A stretch of 64,000 nucleotides of DNA from Marinobacter salicampi (GTDB taxonomy: Bacteria; Pseudomonadota; Gammaproteobacteria; Pseudomonadales; Oleiphilaceae). The position numbers were made by a program, and so were the translations under genes. Location of the stretch: NCBI RefSeq assembly GCF_011074795.1, contig NZ_JAAMPF010000012.1:248001-312000 (forward strand). Direction: 5' to 3'. Numbering within the stretch: position 1 is the stretch's first letter; each line of letters opens with the position of its first letter. The notes beneath the pieces are model-generated. The model saw nothing but the letters and a program-made list of their open reading frames with translations. It did no database searches and was not told the origin of the DNA. Positions 8,438 through 16,625 of the stretch are shown here, one piece after another.

Positions 8438-11400
8438 TCACGTTCTGGTTTTAATCGCCGGGTTAGGGTTCTTTACCGCAGCCAGATAGGTGGTGCGGGG
8501 TCGCGTATTCAGGTGCGCCAGCATGCTGTAATTGAGCGGGCTCGCCTTGAGGCGGCTGATTTCCGAGGTTTCGTCCGCCAGATCGCCGAAAACAATGGCC
8601 CGGGTGGGACAGGCCTGCTGACAGGCCGTCTGTAACTCACCCTCAGCAATGGGCCGCTCTTGTGCTTCCGCCTGCTGACGAACCGAGCTGATGCGCTGAA
8701 CGCAATAGGTGCATTTTTCCATCACTCCCCGCGACCGTACGGTAACGTCCGGGTTCTGCACCGCCGGCTCGGCCGGATACGCGGCCGCGGCACTGGTGTA
8801 GTCGATCCAGTTGAAGCGGCGAACCTTGTAGGGGCAGTTCTGGGAGCAGTAGCGGGTGCCCACACAACGCTGGTAGATCATCTGGTTCAGGCCGTCAGCG
8901 GAATGTTGGGTTGCCCCCACCGGGCAAACATATTCGCAGGGGGCATTTTCGCAATGCATGCAGGGTACCGGCTGGAAAACCATGGCGGGGTTTTGGGGCG
9001 CTCCGGAAAAGTAGCGGTCCACCCTTATCCAGTGCAGGTCGTGGCCCCGGGCTATTTCCTCAGCACCTACCACCGGAATGTTGTTCTCGGCCTGGCAGGC
9101 GGTGACACAGCCATTGCAGCCAATACAGGCAGACAGGTCAATGGCCATGCCCCAGGCATGCTCCGCCTCCCGCTCCGCCGGCCAGGGCTCTTCATAAAGC
9201 GACAGTTCATGGTGCTCTTTTTGGGCAAAGCCCGGATTACGTCGATAGGTTTCCAGGTCAGCGGCACGGATCAGGTCCCGCCCCTCGATGTCGTGATGGG
9301 TCTGAATGGCCGCAAGCGCCCTGTGGCTGCCGGTCGGCTGCAACTGCACAACCGTTGCCCAGGGTGACTCCGGATCCAGTAGCTCATAGGCTGAAATCCC
9401 CACTCCATCTGCAACCCGACCGCCAAAGTCACGGCCAAACCCCAGGCTCAGACTTACTGACTGCTCAGGCTGGCCCGGCAGGACCATAACCGGCACCTGG
9501 AGCTTGCGGTCAGCCCGGGTCAGTTCGACCATGTCTCCATCTTCAAGCTTATGGGAATCCGCAAGCGCAGGACTCACCAGCAGGGCGTTGTGCCAGGTCA
9601 GGGTCGTGATCGGGCGGGGCATTTCCTGGAGCCAGCCATTATTGGCGTATCGTCCGTCCCACAGCGCCGGATCCGGCCTGGGCTGAAGCACCAGCCCCTC
9701 TGGCACAGCCTGACTTTCCGGCAGATCCGCGAGAGCCTGCGGCCGCTGTCCGGGCATGACCGTTTCAGCAGCGGTTCCCGAAACGACGCCATCCCGGAGT
9801 GCGCGACGCCAGAGATCCTCAAAATTACCTCCCTTGTCGTCCTGACTGTCAGTAATAGTCTCCAGCCCGGCGCTGTTCTGCTGCCAGTGGTCCCGCAAAA
9901 GCTGAAGAGGATCAGATTCCACGCCCTCGCCGATGGCGGCAAGCATCTGCAATGCAGTCCAACCCCCGGTGAGAGGCAGGATCATGGGCTGGATAAGGGA
10001 AACCGTGCCATCAAAGGCTCGGACATCCCCCCAGGACTCGAGATCATGAGTGGCCGGCACATGCCAGAGGGACAGTCGGGCAGTTTCATCCTGGTACTCT
10101 CCCCAGTGCAGGCGCCAGGGAATCTGGGAAAAAAGTGTCCGGAACCCGGATTCGGCAGGCGCCGTATAGACGGGATTGGCCGCCAGAACGACAAGGCTCT
10201 CCACCTCACCGTCCCTTGCCGCCTGGGCAAGTTCTTCCAGCCCGGGCAAAAGGGGATCTCCTGCCACCGGCTGCATCCACGCCAGCGGCCCGCCAAAGGC
10301 TCCCAGCTCCTGATTCATGGCGTGGGCCAGCACCTGCACCGTTTCCGATTGCTGCTCGCCGGGCACCACCAGAGCGGCGCCCTCATGGGACCTGAGATCC
10401 TCGACAACGGCAGTAACCCAGTCTTCAGGCAGGACATTACGTTCAGGCGGCGGGACATCCAGCCCCAGCTCCCGGGCCAGCTGGCGGGCTGCGGCATCCA
10501 CTTCCGGATAGGCCAGGCCAAGGCGATGGTCCGCTGTCGCCCCCGTGATAACTGGGGTCGATTCAATGGCATAGAGCCGGGTAAATGCTTCGTCTGGGTC
10601 CACGGGACGCCGCCGCGACATCAGGTCATGGGCGTAACGCAGAAAACCGGGTGGCGATTGCAGGAAGTCCGCGTCCAGGCTCAACACCACCTCTGCCTCG
10701 GTAAAACGGTAACGGGGCTCGAGGGCTTCGCCGAACAGTCTCTGGCTGGCCCTGAACACCTGTCGGCGGTCAACAGGCTCGTGCAGGAACCAGCGCGCAC
10801 GAGGCCAGCGTTCCTGCATTTTGGCTATCCGGGCCCGCTGGCTGGGCGATGAAATGGTCCCGGTAAGTAAGCACAGGCCCCGCCCTTCTTCCCGGTCCCA
10901 ATCGTCCTGTTTCTGCCTCAACTCAGCCAGCAGTGAGCCCATGTCCGAGACTGCCTGCCTGCGCATCACGGAGGCCGAACGGTCAGGATCGTATAGGGAA
11001 AGTACCGCCGCCTGGGTAATCGCATCGCAACTGCCGAGTGTGGCCGGATGGTCGGGATTGCCCTCCAGCTTGGTCGGCCTGCCCTCGTGGTTTTCTGCAA
11101 TGACGCCGTGGCCGTAACCGCCCAAAGCAATAGCAGAGGCGTAGTAACGGGCCTGACCCGGCACACTGTGCTCTGGCATGCGCACGTAGGGAATCAAATC
11201 CTCTTCCGGCGGACGCCCGCACCCGGTCAGGCCTGCAAGAGCTACGCTTGCACCCAGAAGATGAAAGGTCTGACGCCGGCTTATGGGAGCCTGCCACAGC
11301 TGCTGGGCCTCGGTAATTTCCGACGTCGGTCCACCACTACAGCTACTCCTGTTGAGCTCAGCCAGGGTTCGCCAGTACCCGGTTTCCTGGCCGGGACCCC

Positions 11401-11455
11401 GGGCAGCGGCGATTGCTCTGTCTCTTTCCGGCTTTATCGGTGGCATGTCATGCAC
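8438..11455 (-). CDS. actB: Alternative complex III subunit ActB (molybdopterin oxidoreductase-like/iron-sulfur fusion)
   Basis: A 1005-aa periplasmic subunit. The N-terminus carries SRRQTFHLLGASVALAG, a twin-arginine-type signal preceded by an unusually long n-region. The first roughly 730 residues are a molybdopterin-oxidoreductase-like domain, which in alternative complex III has lost its cofactor. The C-terminal part is a ferredoxin-like module: CIGCNGCVTAC, CMHCENAPCEYVCPVGA, CVGTRYCSQNCPYKVRRFNW and CTYC...CQQACPTRA, enough for three [4Fe-4S] and one [3Fe-4S] cluster. It relays electrons from quinol to the ActA and ActE hemes. It overlaps actA by 22 bp; an internal ATG at 11446 is an alternative start. 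Confidence 0.95.
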   Translation of the reverse strand: MHDMPPIKPERDRAIAAARGPGQETGYWRTLAELNRSSCSGGPTSEITEAQQLWQAPISRRQTFHLLGASVALAGLTGCGRPPEEDLIPYVRMPEHSVPGQARYYASAIALGGYGHGVIAENHEGRPTKLEGNPDHPATLGSCDAITQAAVLSLYDPDRSASVMRRQAVSDMGSLLAELRQKQDDWDREEGRGLCLLTGTISSPSQRARIAKMQERWPRARWFLHEPVDRRQVFRASQRLFGEALEPRYRFTEAEVVLSLDADFLQSPPGFLRYAHDLMSRRRPVDPDEAFTRLYAIESTPVITGATADHRLGLAYPEVDAAARQLARELGLDVPPPERNVLPEDWVTAVVEDLRSHEGAALVVPGEQQSETVQVLAHAMNQELGAFGGPLAWMQPVAGDPLLPGLEELAQAARDGEVESLVVLAANPVYTAPAESGFRTLFSQIPWRLHWGEYQDETARLSLWHVPATHDLESWGDVRAFDGTVSLIQPMILPLTGGWTALQMLAAIGEGVESDPLQLLRDHWQQNSAGLETITDSQDDKGGNFEDLWRRALRDGVVSGTAAETVMPGQRPQALADLPESQAVPEGLVLQPRPDPALWDGRYANNGWLQEMPRPITTLTWHNALLVSPALADSHKLEDGDMVELTRADRKLQVPVMVLPGQPEQSVSLSLGFGRDFGGRVADGVGISAYELLDPESPWATVVQLQPTGSHRALAAIQTHHDIEGRDLIRAADLETYRRNPGFAQKEHHELSLYEEPWPAEREAEHAWGMAIDLSACIGCNGCVTACQAENNIPVVGAEEIARGHDLHWIRVDRYFSGAPQNPAMVFQPVPCMHCENAPCEYVCPVGATQHSADGLNQMIYQRCVGTRYCSQNCPYKVRRFNWIDYTSAAAAYPAEPAVQNPDVTVRSRGVMEKCTYCVQRISSVRQQAEAQERPIAEGELQTACQQACPTRAIVFGDLADETSEISRLKASPLNYSMLAHLNTRPRTTYLAAVKNPNPAIKTRT

Positions 11456-12084
11456 TCAATCAGGCGGTCGGTCTTGATTCCGTAGTGGGCAACCAACTGC
11501 CCGGACTCTTCAGGGCTCAGGTCCTCGAACCCCATGGCGGTAATGGCACCGGAGGGACGCAACTCCGGGCTCGGATTACGGTGGCAGTCCAGGCACCATT
11601 TCATCGAAAGACTGCTCTTTTTCTGGGTCAGGGGCATACGGTCGAGCCTGCCGTGACAGGATTCACAACCTACCCCGTTATTCACGTGGCTCTGGTGGTT
11701 AAAGTAGACGTAGTCCGGCAGGTCATAGACCCGCTTCCAGGCCAGGGGCCGGTCTTCCGTGAAGCTCTCGCGCACCGGTGCGAGTATGTCGGCGTTCGTC
11801 CAAAGCTGGGAGTGACAGGTCATACAGGTTTGCGTGTCGGGAATACCCGCAAAACTCGAACGGTCAACGCTGGTATGACAGTAGCGGCAATCGATACCCA
11901 GTCCGCCGACATGGTGCTGATGACTGAAGGGCACCGGCTGTTGCGGTACCGACTCGGCGCCCGTGACATAGGGCGACCCGGAAAAGGCGACAGCCATGAC
12001 CAGTACAGCCACGGCAAGACAGGCCCCGCCGATAAATACGATGCGGACTATGGCATTGGAGCGGGGTTGAAATACCTGGGCCAT
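11434..12084 (-). CDS. actA: Alternative complex III subunit ActA (pentaheme cytochrome c)
   Basis: A 216-aa protein with one N-terminal membrane anchor (about 12-34) and five CxxCH heme motifs: CRYCH 66-70, CMTCH 87-91, CESCH 140-144, CLDCH 164-168 and CMTCH 211-215. Several extra His residues (for example FSHQHHVGG and FNHQSHVNN) are likely axial ligands. This is the class III-like pentaheme cytochrome that opens actABCDEF operons. It is the first gene of the respiratory operon, so the promoter should lie in 12085-12478. The last heme motif ends one residue before the stop and its coding sequence overlaps the actB start. Confidence 0.95.
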   Translation of the reverse strand: MAQVFQPRSNAIVRIVFIGGACLAVAVLVMAVAFSGSPYVTGAESVPQQPVPFSHQHHVGGLGIDCRYCHTSVDRSSFAGIPDTQTCMTCHSQLWTNADILAPVRESFTEDRPLAWKRVYDLPDYVYFNHQSHVNNGVGCESCHGRLDRMPLTQKKSSLSMKWCLDCHRNPSPELRPSGAITAMGFEDLSPEESGQLVAHYGIKTDRLIECMTCHR

Positions 12085-12293
12085 CAGGCCGCTGCCCGGC
12101 TATAAGCAGAAACTCCGGCATCACAGTTCCGGTTCCGGTTCAGGTAACAATCCCGGTAACAAAAGGTGGCGACCGAAGTCCGTCCTTCTGAAAACCAGAG
12201 CAGATCTCTGGACATTACAGTAGCTCCATCCTTGAAACTCAACTTCATGCTAGCGAGCCAAACCTACAGTTTCAATGTCTGTTTGCCATGCTC

Positions 12294-12310
12294 CGGGCGG
12301 AACCCGCCCG
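12294..12310. repeat. Perfect GC-rich hairpin upstream of the tandem repeat
   Basis: Seven-base arms CGGGCGG and CCGCCCG flank a 3-nt AAC loop. There is no T-tract on either strand. It abuts the 12-bp repeat block by 2 bp, and the two together form the only obviously structured DNA in this intergenic region. Confidence 0.55.
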
Positions 12311-12312
12311 CG

Positions 12313-12373
12313 CTATCCCTGGCACTATCCCTGGCACTATCCCTGGCACTATCCCTGGCAGTATCCCGGGGCA
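12313..12373. repeat. 12-bp tandem repeat, four perfect copies plus one degenerate
   Basis: The unit CTATCCCTGGCA occurs four times without a mismatch (12313-12360), followed by a degraded copy (12361-12373). Because 12 is a multiple of three, all reading frames across it stay open and give artificial Leu-Ala-Leu-Ser or Pro-Gly-Thr-Ile peptides. I therefore treat those short reading frames as non-genic. Such arrays vary by slippage. Confidence 0.9.
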
Positions 12374-12478
12374 ATCCCAGTCGCGCCTCAGCATGGCGAC
12401 CGGCGGCGGTTTACGGCGTGCGGAAAGCCTTGCTATGGTTAAAGTCCAACCACGGCCAACCACGGAACGGGAGGATTT

Positions 12479-13513
12479 ATGGACACCCTACCCTTCGGTA
12501 CAACAGACATAAAAGTAACCCCTGTCGGGCTCGGAACCTGGGCTATCGGGGGCTGGATGTGGGGAGGCACCGATGAGAAGCAGTCCATCGAGACTGTCCG
12601 CGCCGCCGTCGACAAGGGCATCGGCCTGATCGATACCGCGCCGGTCTACGGCTTCGGTCGTTCTGAAGAGCTTGTGGGCAAGGCCCTGGCAGGAGGTTTG
12701 CGGGATAAAGTCGCCCTGGCCACCAAAGTGGCCATGAACTGGAACCTGGAGCAGACCGAGGTCTGGCGGGACGCAAGCGCCGCCCGGATCGAGCGCGAGG
12801 TGGAGGATTCCCTCCAGCGACTCCAGACTGACCGCATCGATATCTACCAGGTCCACTGGCCGGATCCTGTAGTGCCCATGGAGGAAACTGCCAAAGCCAT
12901 GGAGAAGCTCTACACGTCCGGAAAAATACGGGCGATCGGAGTCAGTAATTTCACGCCGGATCAGATGGATGAATTCCGTAAATTTGCGCCCCTTCATAGC
13001 CTGCAGCCCCCATACAATCTGTTCGAGCGCGGCATTGAAGATGACGTGCTGCCCTATTGCCAGAAGCACGACCTGGCAACCATCACTTACGGTGGCCTGT
13101 GTCGCGGGCTGTTAACTGGCCGAATCGGCAGGGACACCCAATTTGAAGGCGATGATTTACGCAAAAGCGACCCCAAATTCCAGGGAGACCGTTTTGAGCA
13201 TTACCTCTCGGCAGTCAATGAGCTTGATCAGTTTGCCAGGGACTACAGTCAGAAAACGGTGCTTGCCCTGGCCCTGCGCTGGTTGATCGACCGCAAGGGC
13301 GTAACCACCGCGCTCTGGGGCGCACGAAGACCTGACCAGCTGGACCCGGTGACTGAAATCGACGGCTGGTCCCTGGACAGCGATGCCATGAAAGAAATCG
13401 ACCGCATACTCGACACCCATATAAAGGACCCTGTCGGGCCCGAATTCATGGCACCCCCCAGCCGGGAGAAGCCGGCCAGCAAGACCCGCAAGGTCCACAG
13501 CGGTACGCTTTGA
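12479..13513 (+). CDS. Aldo/keto reductase
   Basis: A 344-aa (beta/alpha)8 NAD(P)H-dependent oxidoreductase. The catalytic tetrad is complete: Asp52, Tyr57 (IDTAPVYGFG), Lys83 (ATKV) and His126 (YQVHWPDP). The coenzyme-binding part has the usual IGVSNF block and, near the C-terminus, ALRWLIDRKGVTTALWGARRPDQL. This resembles the general-stress and AKR11-type branch rather than the aldose reductases. The substrate is not predictable. A GGGAGG site sits just before the ATG. The promoter probably lies in the repeat-bearing region shared with actA. Confidence 0.93.
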   Translation: MDTLPFGTTDIKVTPVGLGTWAIGGWMWGGTDEKQSIETVRAAVDKGIGLIDTAPVYGFGRSEELVGKALAGGLRDKVALATKVAMNWNLEQTEVWRDASAARIEREVEDSLQRLQTDRIDIYQVHWPDPVVPMEETAKAMEKLYTSGKIRAIGVSNFTPDQMDEFRKFAPLHSLQPPYNLFERGIEDDVLPYCQKHDLATITYGGLCRGLLTGRIGRDTQFEGDDLRKSDPKFQGDRFEHYLSAVNELDQFARDYSQKTVLALALRWLIDRKGVTTALWGARRPDQLDPVTEIDGWSLDSDAMKEIDRILDTHIKDPVGPEFMAPPSREKPASKTRKVHSGTL

Positions 13514-13571
13514 GTTGGTAGCCTTCGGCCTGTCAGCCTGAAAGGACGCTTTAAGTATAAGGAGATTTATT

Positions 13572-13805
13572 ATGGCAAGAGACCCCGCGAAGTGGCAGCA
13601 ACTCCGTTCAGACCACGACGATGCCTGGCGCCACTATGAGGATGTCGTTTCGGACATCCATGCCTCCTACGAGGAGATGGCTCAAGGCGGCACCGGAGAC
13701 ATTCCGGACGATGCCCAGCTTGGGCGGCTGTCCGATGCCTGGGAAAGACTTGGTGATGCCAGGCGCCGTATCGATCACTACTTCAAGGGTGAAGCAGAAG
13801 CCTGA
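13572..13805 (+). CDS. Small conserved-looking hypothetical protein
   Basis: A 77-aa soluble, acidic, probably all-helical protein (begins MARDPAKWQQLRSDHDDAW) with no membrane segment and no cysteine. A strong AAGGAG Shine-Dalgarno stands 6-7 nt before the ATG. It follows the reductase by 58 bp and may share its transcript. Its last 28 bp overlap the end of the convergent RNase Z gene. I do not recognise a family. Confidence 0.75.
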   Translation: MARDPAKWQQLRSDHDDAWRHYEDVVSDIHASYEEMAQGGTGDIPDDAQLGRLSDAWERLGDARRRIDHYFKGEAEA

Positions 13806-14767
13806 CCCTCGCCGGCTAACCGGCCAAAGGCGCCATTCTGGGCAAGGTGAAACCGGTCGAAGTCGTTCGCCATGAACAGGGGGCCGGTAAAGAACTGGCG
13901 GGCTTCGTTCTCCAGAACATCAATGGAGTCTTCACCGGTACCATGATAGCGCGGACTGATATGGGTCAGCACCAGGTTCCGCACGCCGATGTCTTCTGCA
14001 AACCGGGCGACCATCTCCGCTGAACTGTGTCGCGGTGCGTTACCGATGCGGTCAGCTACCGCCTGGGTGTAGGTAGCCTCGTGAACCAGCACATCGGCCG
14101 CCGAAACTGCGCTGGCCAACAAGGCGGGGGTGTCGTTGTCGCCAGCGATAACCACCTTGCGGGATGCGTGCAGTCTCAGGCGGTAGTCTTCGCTTCGCAG
14201 GACCTGGCCGTCGGGCAGTTCAGCATCTTCCCCCGCCTGAAGCCTCCCCCATTCCGGGCCAGGGCTGATGCCCTCCAGTTCCAGCTTCTCAACGTCCAGA
14301 CGCCAGCCTGGCTGCTTTTCACTGAAACCATAGGCCCAGGACGGCAGCCGGTGGGAAAGCCGGGTAACCTCCAGTTTGAAGTCGCCCAGGTCGGTGGCCG
14401 AAAGCTCCTCCACATTCCGGTAGTTGATCGAAAACGGCGGCGTCAGTTCGGATGCCGCCATGGCAGCCACCACGAAAACCTTCAACTGTCGCGGGCCTAT
14501 GATTGTGAGCGGGTCTTTCCGCCCGGACAGGGCTGCGGTGGCGATGAGCCCGGGCAGCCCGAAGCAGTGGTCGCCATGCATGTGGGTTATCAGTACAGCC
14601 TGAAGGTTGTGCAGGGACAACCTGGTATAAAGCAGGCGATGCTGGGTACCCTCCCCGCAGTCGACCAGGCACCAGGCTTTGGAATTGGCTCTTTTAACAG
14701 CAATGCCCGAAACATTGCGCTTCTTGGTCGGCATGCCCGCCGATGTACCGAGAAACTGGATTTCCAT
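13778..14767 (-). CDS. rnz: Ribonuclease Z (tRNA 3'-end processing metallo-beta-lactamase)
   Basis: A 329-aa protein with the metallo-beta-lactamase motif HMHGDH at 62-67 and the opening MEIQFLGTSAGMPTKKRNVS typical of RNase Z/ElaC. Further ligands are in the later VLVHEATY, PRHSSAEM and LTHISPRY blocks. RNase Z cuts tRNA precursors lacking an encoded CCA end, and in CCA-encoding bacteria also acts as RNase BN. The start at 14767 is chosen by homology to the usual N-terminus; an ATG three codons upstream (14776) is possible. No strong Shine-Dalgarno is visible. The frame continues far upstream, but that stretch is not family-like. Confidence 0.92.
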   Translation of the reverse strand: MEIQFLGTSAGMPTKKRNVSGIAVKRANSKAWCLVDCGEGTQHRLLYTRLSLHNLQAVLITHMHGDHCFGLPGLIATAALSGRKDPLTIIGPRQLKVFVVAAMAASELTPPFSINYRNVEELSATDLGDFKLEVTRLSHRLPSWAYGFSEKQPGWRLDVEKLELEGISPGPEWGRLQAGEDAELPDGQVLRSEDYRLRLHASRKVVIAGDNDTPALLASAVSAADVLVHEATYTQAVADRIGNAPRHSSAEMVARFAEDIGVRNLVLTHISPRYHGTGEDSIDVLENEARQFFTGPLFMANDFDRFHLAQNGAFGRLAGEGQASASPLK

Positions 14768-14882
14768 AACAAACATTCGCCAGACTAAAGGTATCTGTTT
14801 TGCACATTTGTTTTCTATCTTGCACCTAAGCGTTGTAAGACACAAAACGGGAAACAAACAGTTAGAATCTACAATAAACGAT

Positions 14883-15653
14883 TCACGCCAGACCTTCCCA
14901 TAGTCCGATAAGACTGATGACCAGTAACACGACCCCCAGGAGGCGGAAGAAAACCGGCGTTTCTGCCTGCAGCATCCGGTTGTGGAAGTGCAGGCCGATG
15001 ATGTGACCCACTGCGGCACAGGGTAACAACCAGAGGTGGTGAATGAGCTGCAGATCCACCCCCACATAGATAAAGGCGGCCATCTTGATGGTCACCAGAA
15101 TAAACCATAAGGCAAACAGTGTGTCCCGCAGGCGTTCCTTGGGCAGATGCTGGGCAACCACAGCAATAATAAGGGGCGCCCCTATCAGGGAAGTTCCGCT
15201 AATATAGCCGCCGAGCATCAGGAAGACGCCATCCACCACCCGACTGTTACTACGGAATGGCTTGTCGAGAATGTAGGAAACCGCATAGAACGAAACAATG
15301 GTAAAGATGATGCCGCTCATGATCGACGGCGGCAGGGTCAGCAGCCCGAACACTCCGATCAGCTTGGGCACGATCATGATGCCGAGGATACGCCAGAGAT
15401 AAGGCCAGTCGACGGTGCTCAGCCCCTTTCCTGCGGACTTCGTGCCCCGGTTGTTAAGGGCAATGGTCAAAGATGAAAACACCAGAAGATGTACCGCAAT
15501 CAGGGGCAGAAAAACCAACGGCTCATTGTGGACCAGCAACAGGAACGGCAGCGACAGCACAGCACCGCCAAAACCGAGGCCCGAGCGTACAAATCCGCTC
15601 CAGACAAAAATGAGCCCGATCAGGGCATACTGGTAAAACGAAAATTCAGTCAT
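14883..15653 (-). CDS. TauE/SafE-family sulfite/sulfonate-type permease
   Basis: A 256-aa membrane protein with about seven to eight helices. It opens with GLIFVWSGFVRSGLGFGGAVLSLPFLLL, a variant of the TauE/SafE glycine-rich first repeat, and has a second related block around GGYISGTSLIGAPLI. Members export sulfite, sulfoacetate or related anions, but the substrate cannot be told here. It is divergent from the VanZ-like gene with only 11 bp between the two starts. No sulfur-metabolism gene lies beside it. Confidence 0.88.
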   Translation of the reverse strand: MTEFSFYQYALIGLIFVWSGFVRSGLGFGGAVLSLPFLLLVHNEPLVFLPLIAVHLLVFSSLTIALNNRGTKSAGKGLSTVDWPYLWRILGIMIVPKLIGVFGLLTLPPSIMSGIIFTIVSFYAVSYILDKPFRSNSRVVDGVFLMLGGYISGTSLIGAPLIIAVVAQHLPKERLRDTLFALWFILVTIKMAAFIYVGVDLQLIHHLWLLPCAAVGHIIGLHFHNRMLQAETPVFFRLLGVVLLVISLIGLWEGLA

Positions 15654-15664
15654 GGAGGCTCAGG

Positions 15665-16600
15665 TTGGGGGCAAACAGTAAGCAAGGCAGGAATTATAGG
15701 ACGGCACTGGACGGATTGATATTGGTGGCCCTGCTGGTCATCGCTCCGTTATTTTTCATCGGCGGCCCGGATTGGGCCTCCAGCCCCCTGGTGAAGGCCA
15801 CCTGGAATCTCGGCCATATTCTGTTTTTTGGTCTCGCTGTTGCCCTGATCAGGCCCCGGCGCTGGCTCCAGGGCTGGCGCCTGTGGTTGACTGTGAGCGT
15901 GATCGTGCTTGGCCTTGGGATGGCGATTGAGCTGGTCCAGGGCGCGGGCAGCCGGGAACTGGACAGCCATGACCTGTTGCGCAACCTGATCGGCGCCTGG
16001 GCCGTTCTGGCCTGGCAAAAGCCTGCAGCAAAGCCGCTCGGCCACTGGCTGCTGCGGGGCCTGGCTACCCTGCTGTTACTGACGGAACTGGGCCTGGTGA
16101 CTGAAGTCGCGATACAGCAGGTGCGGATAGAACGACAGATGCCACAGCTGTATGACTTTTCGGCCCCTGACCCCTCTGACTACTGGAGCGGTAACGCCTA
16201 TGCCAGTGACCGCCACGTTGCAGAGGGAGAACAAAGCCTGGCCCTGAACCTCGACCCGGGCGCCTATTCCGGGGTGTGGCTGGAGAATCTTGCCTGGGAC
16301 TGGCGTGGCTACGAGTCGCTCAGCCTGACTTTCCATAATCCCGAGCAGACGCCGGTTCGTCTTACCCTGCGGGTCAACGACGTTACCCATGACCGGGGTG
16401 ACAATGCCCACTACGACCGCTTCAATCACAGCCTGACTATCAGGCCCGGACGACACGAGTTCAGCTTTGCCCTGCAGAGGATAGCCCAGGCACCCAGGGA
16501 CAGAACCATGGATATGGCCCATGTCCGTCGACTGGGCCTGTTTGCAACCGGTCTTGAGGAATCCAGGACCGTCTACCTGTTAGAGCTGACACTTGAATGA
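15665..16600 (+). CDS. VanZ-like membrane protein with C-terminal beta-rich domain
   Basis: A 311-aa protein with two recognisable parts. Residues about 15-150 have four to five helices and VanZ-family features, such as HILFFGLAVALIRP and a GMAIELVQGAGSRELDSHDLLRNLIGA-type helix with acidic residues. Residues about 165-311 form a soluble beta-rich domain (WLENLAWDWRGYESLSLTF, VRLTLRVND) resembling carbohydrate-binding or CIA30-type jelly rolls. It would face the periplasm after the last helix. The start is a TTG at 15665, supported by GGAGG at 15654-15658. The role is unknown; the domain pairing suggests cell-surface glycan recognition. Confidence 0.8.
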   Translation: MGANSKQGRNYRTALDGLILVALLVIAPLFFIGGPDWASSPLVKATWNLGHILFFGLAVALIRPRRWLQGWRLWLTVSVIVLGLGMAIELVQGAGSRELDSHDLLRNLIGAWAVLAWQKPAAKPLGHWLLRGLATLLLLTELGLVTEVAIQQVRIERQMPQLYDFSAPDPSDYWSGNAYASDRHVAEGEQSLALNLDPGAYSGVWLENLAWDWRGYESLSLTFHNPEQTPVRLTLRVNDVTHDRGDNAHYDRFNHSLTIRPGRHEFSFALQRIAQAPRDRTMDMAHVRRLGLFATGLEESRTVYLLELTLE

Positions 16601-16625
16601 CGGGGCCAGATAGCCGCGACCAGCT

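Larger units (their letters stand above)
12085..12478. other. Divergent intergenic region between actA and the aldo/keto reductase
   Basis: 394 bp with no convincing gene. It holds short direct repeats of GGTAACAA near 12144 and 12159, an inverted repeat with 6-bp arms CCAGAG/CTCTGG (12195-12211), a GC-rich hairpin (12294-12310) and a 12-bp tandem repeat (12313-12373). Promoters for both the respiratory operon (minus) and the reductase (plus) must lie here. I could not pick a clear -35/-10 pair. A GGGAGG Shine-Dalgarno precedes the reductase ATG. Confidence 0.6.

Noticed and set aside
12166-12576. Open frames across the 12-bp repeat, giving Leu-Ala-Leu-Ser or Pro-Gly-Thr-Ile repeats
   Set aside because: The 12-bp period keeps all frames open by arithmetic; there is no start site, and the composition is a repeat artefact.
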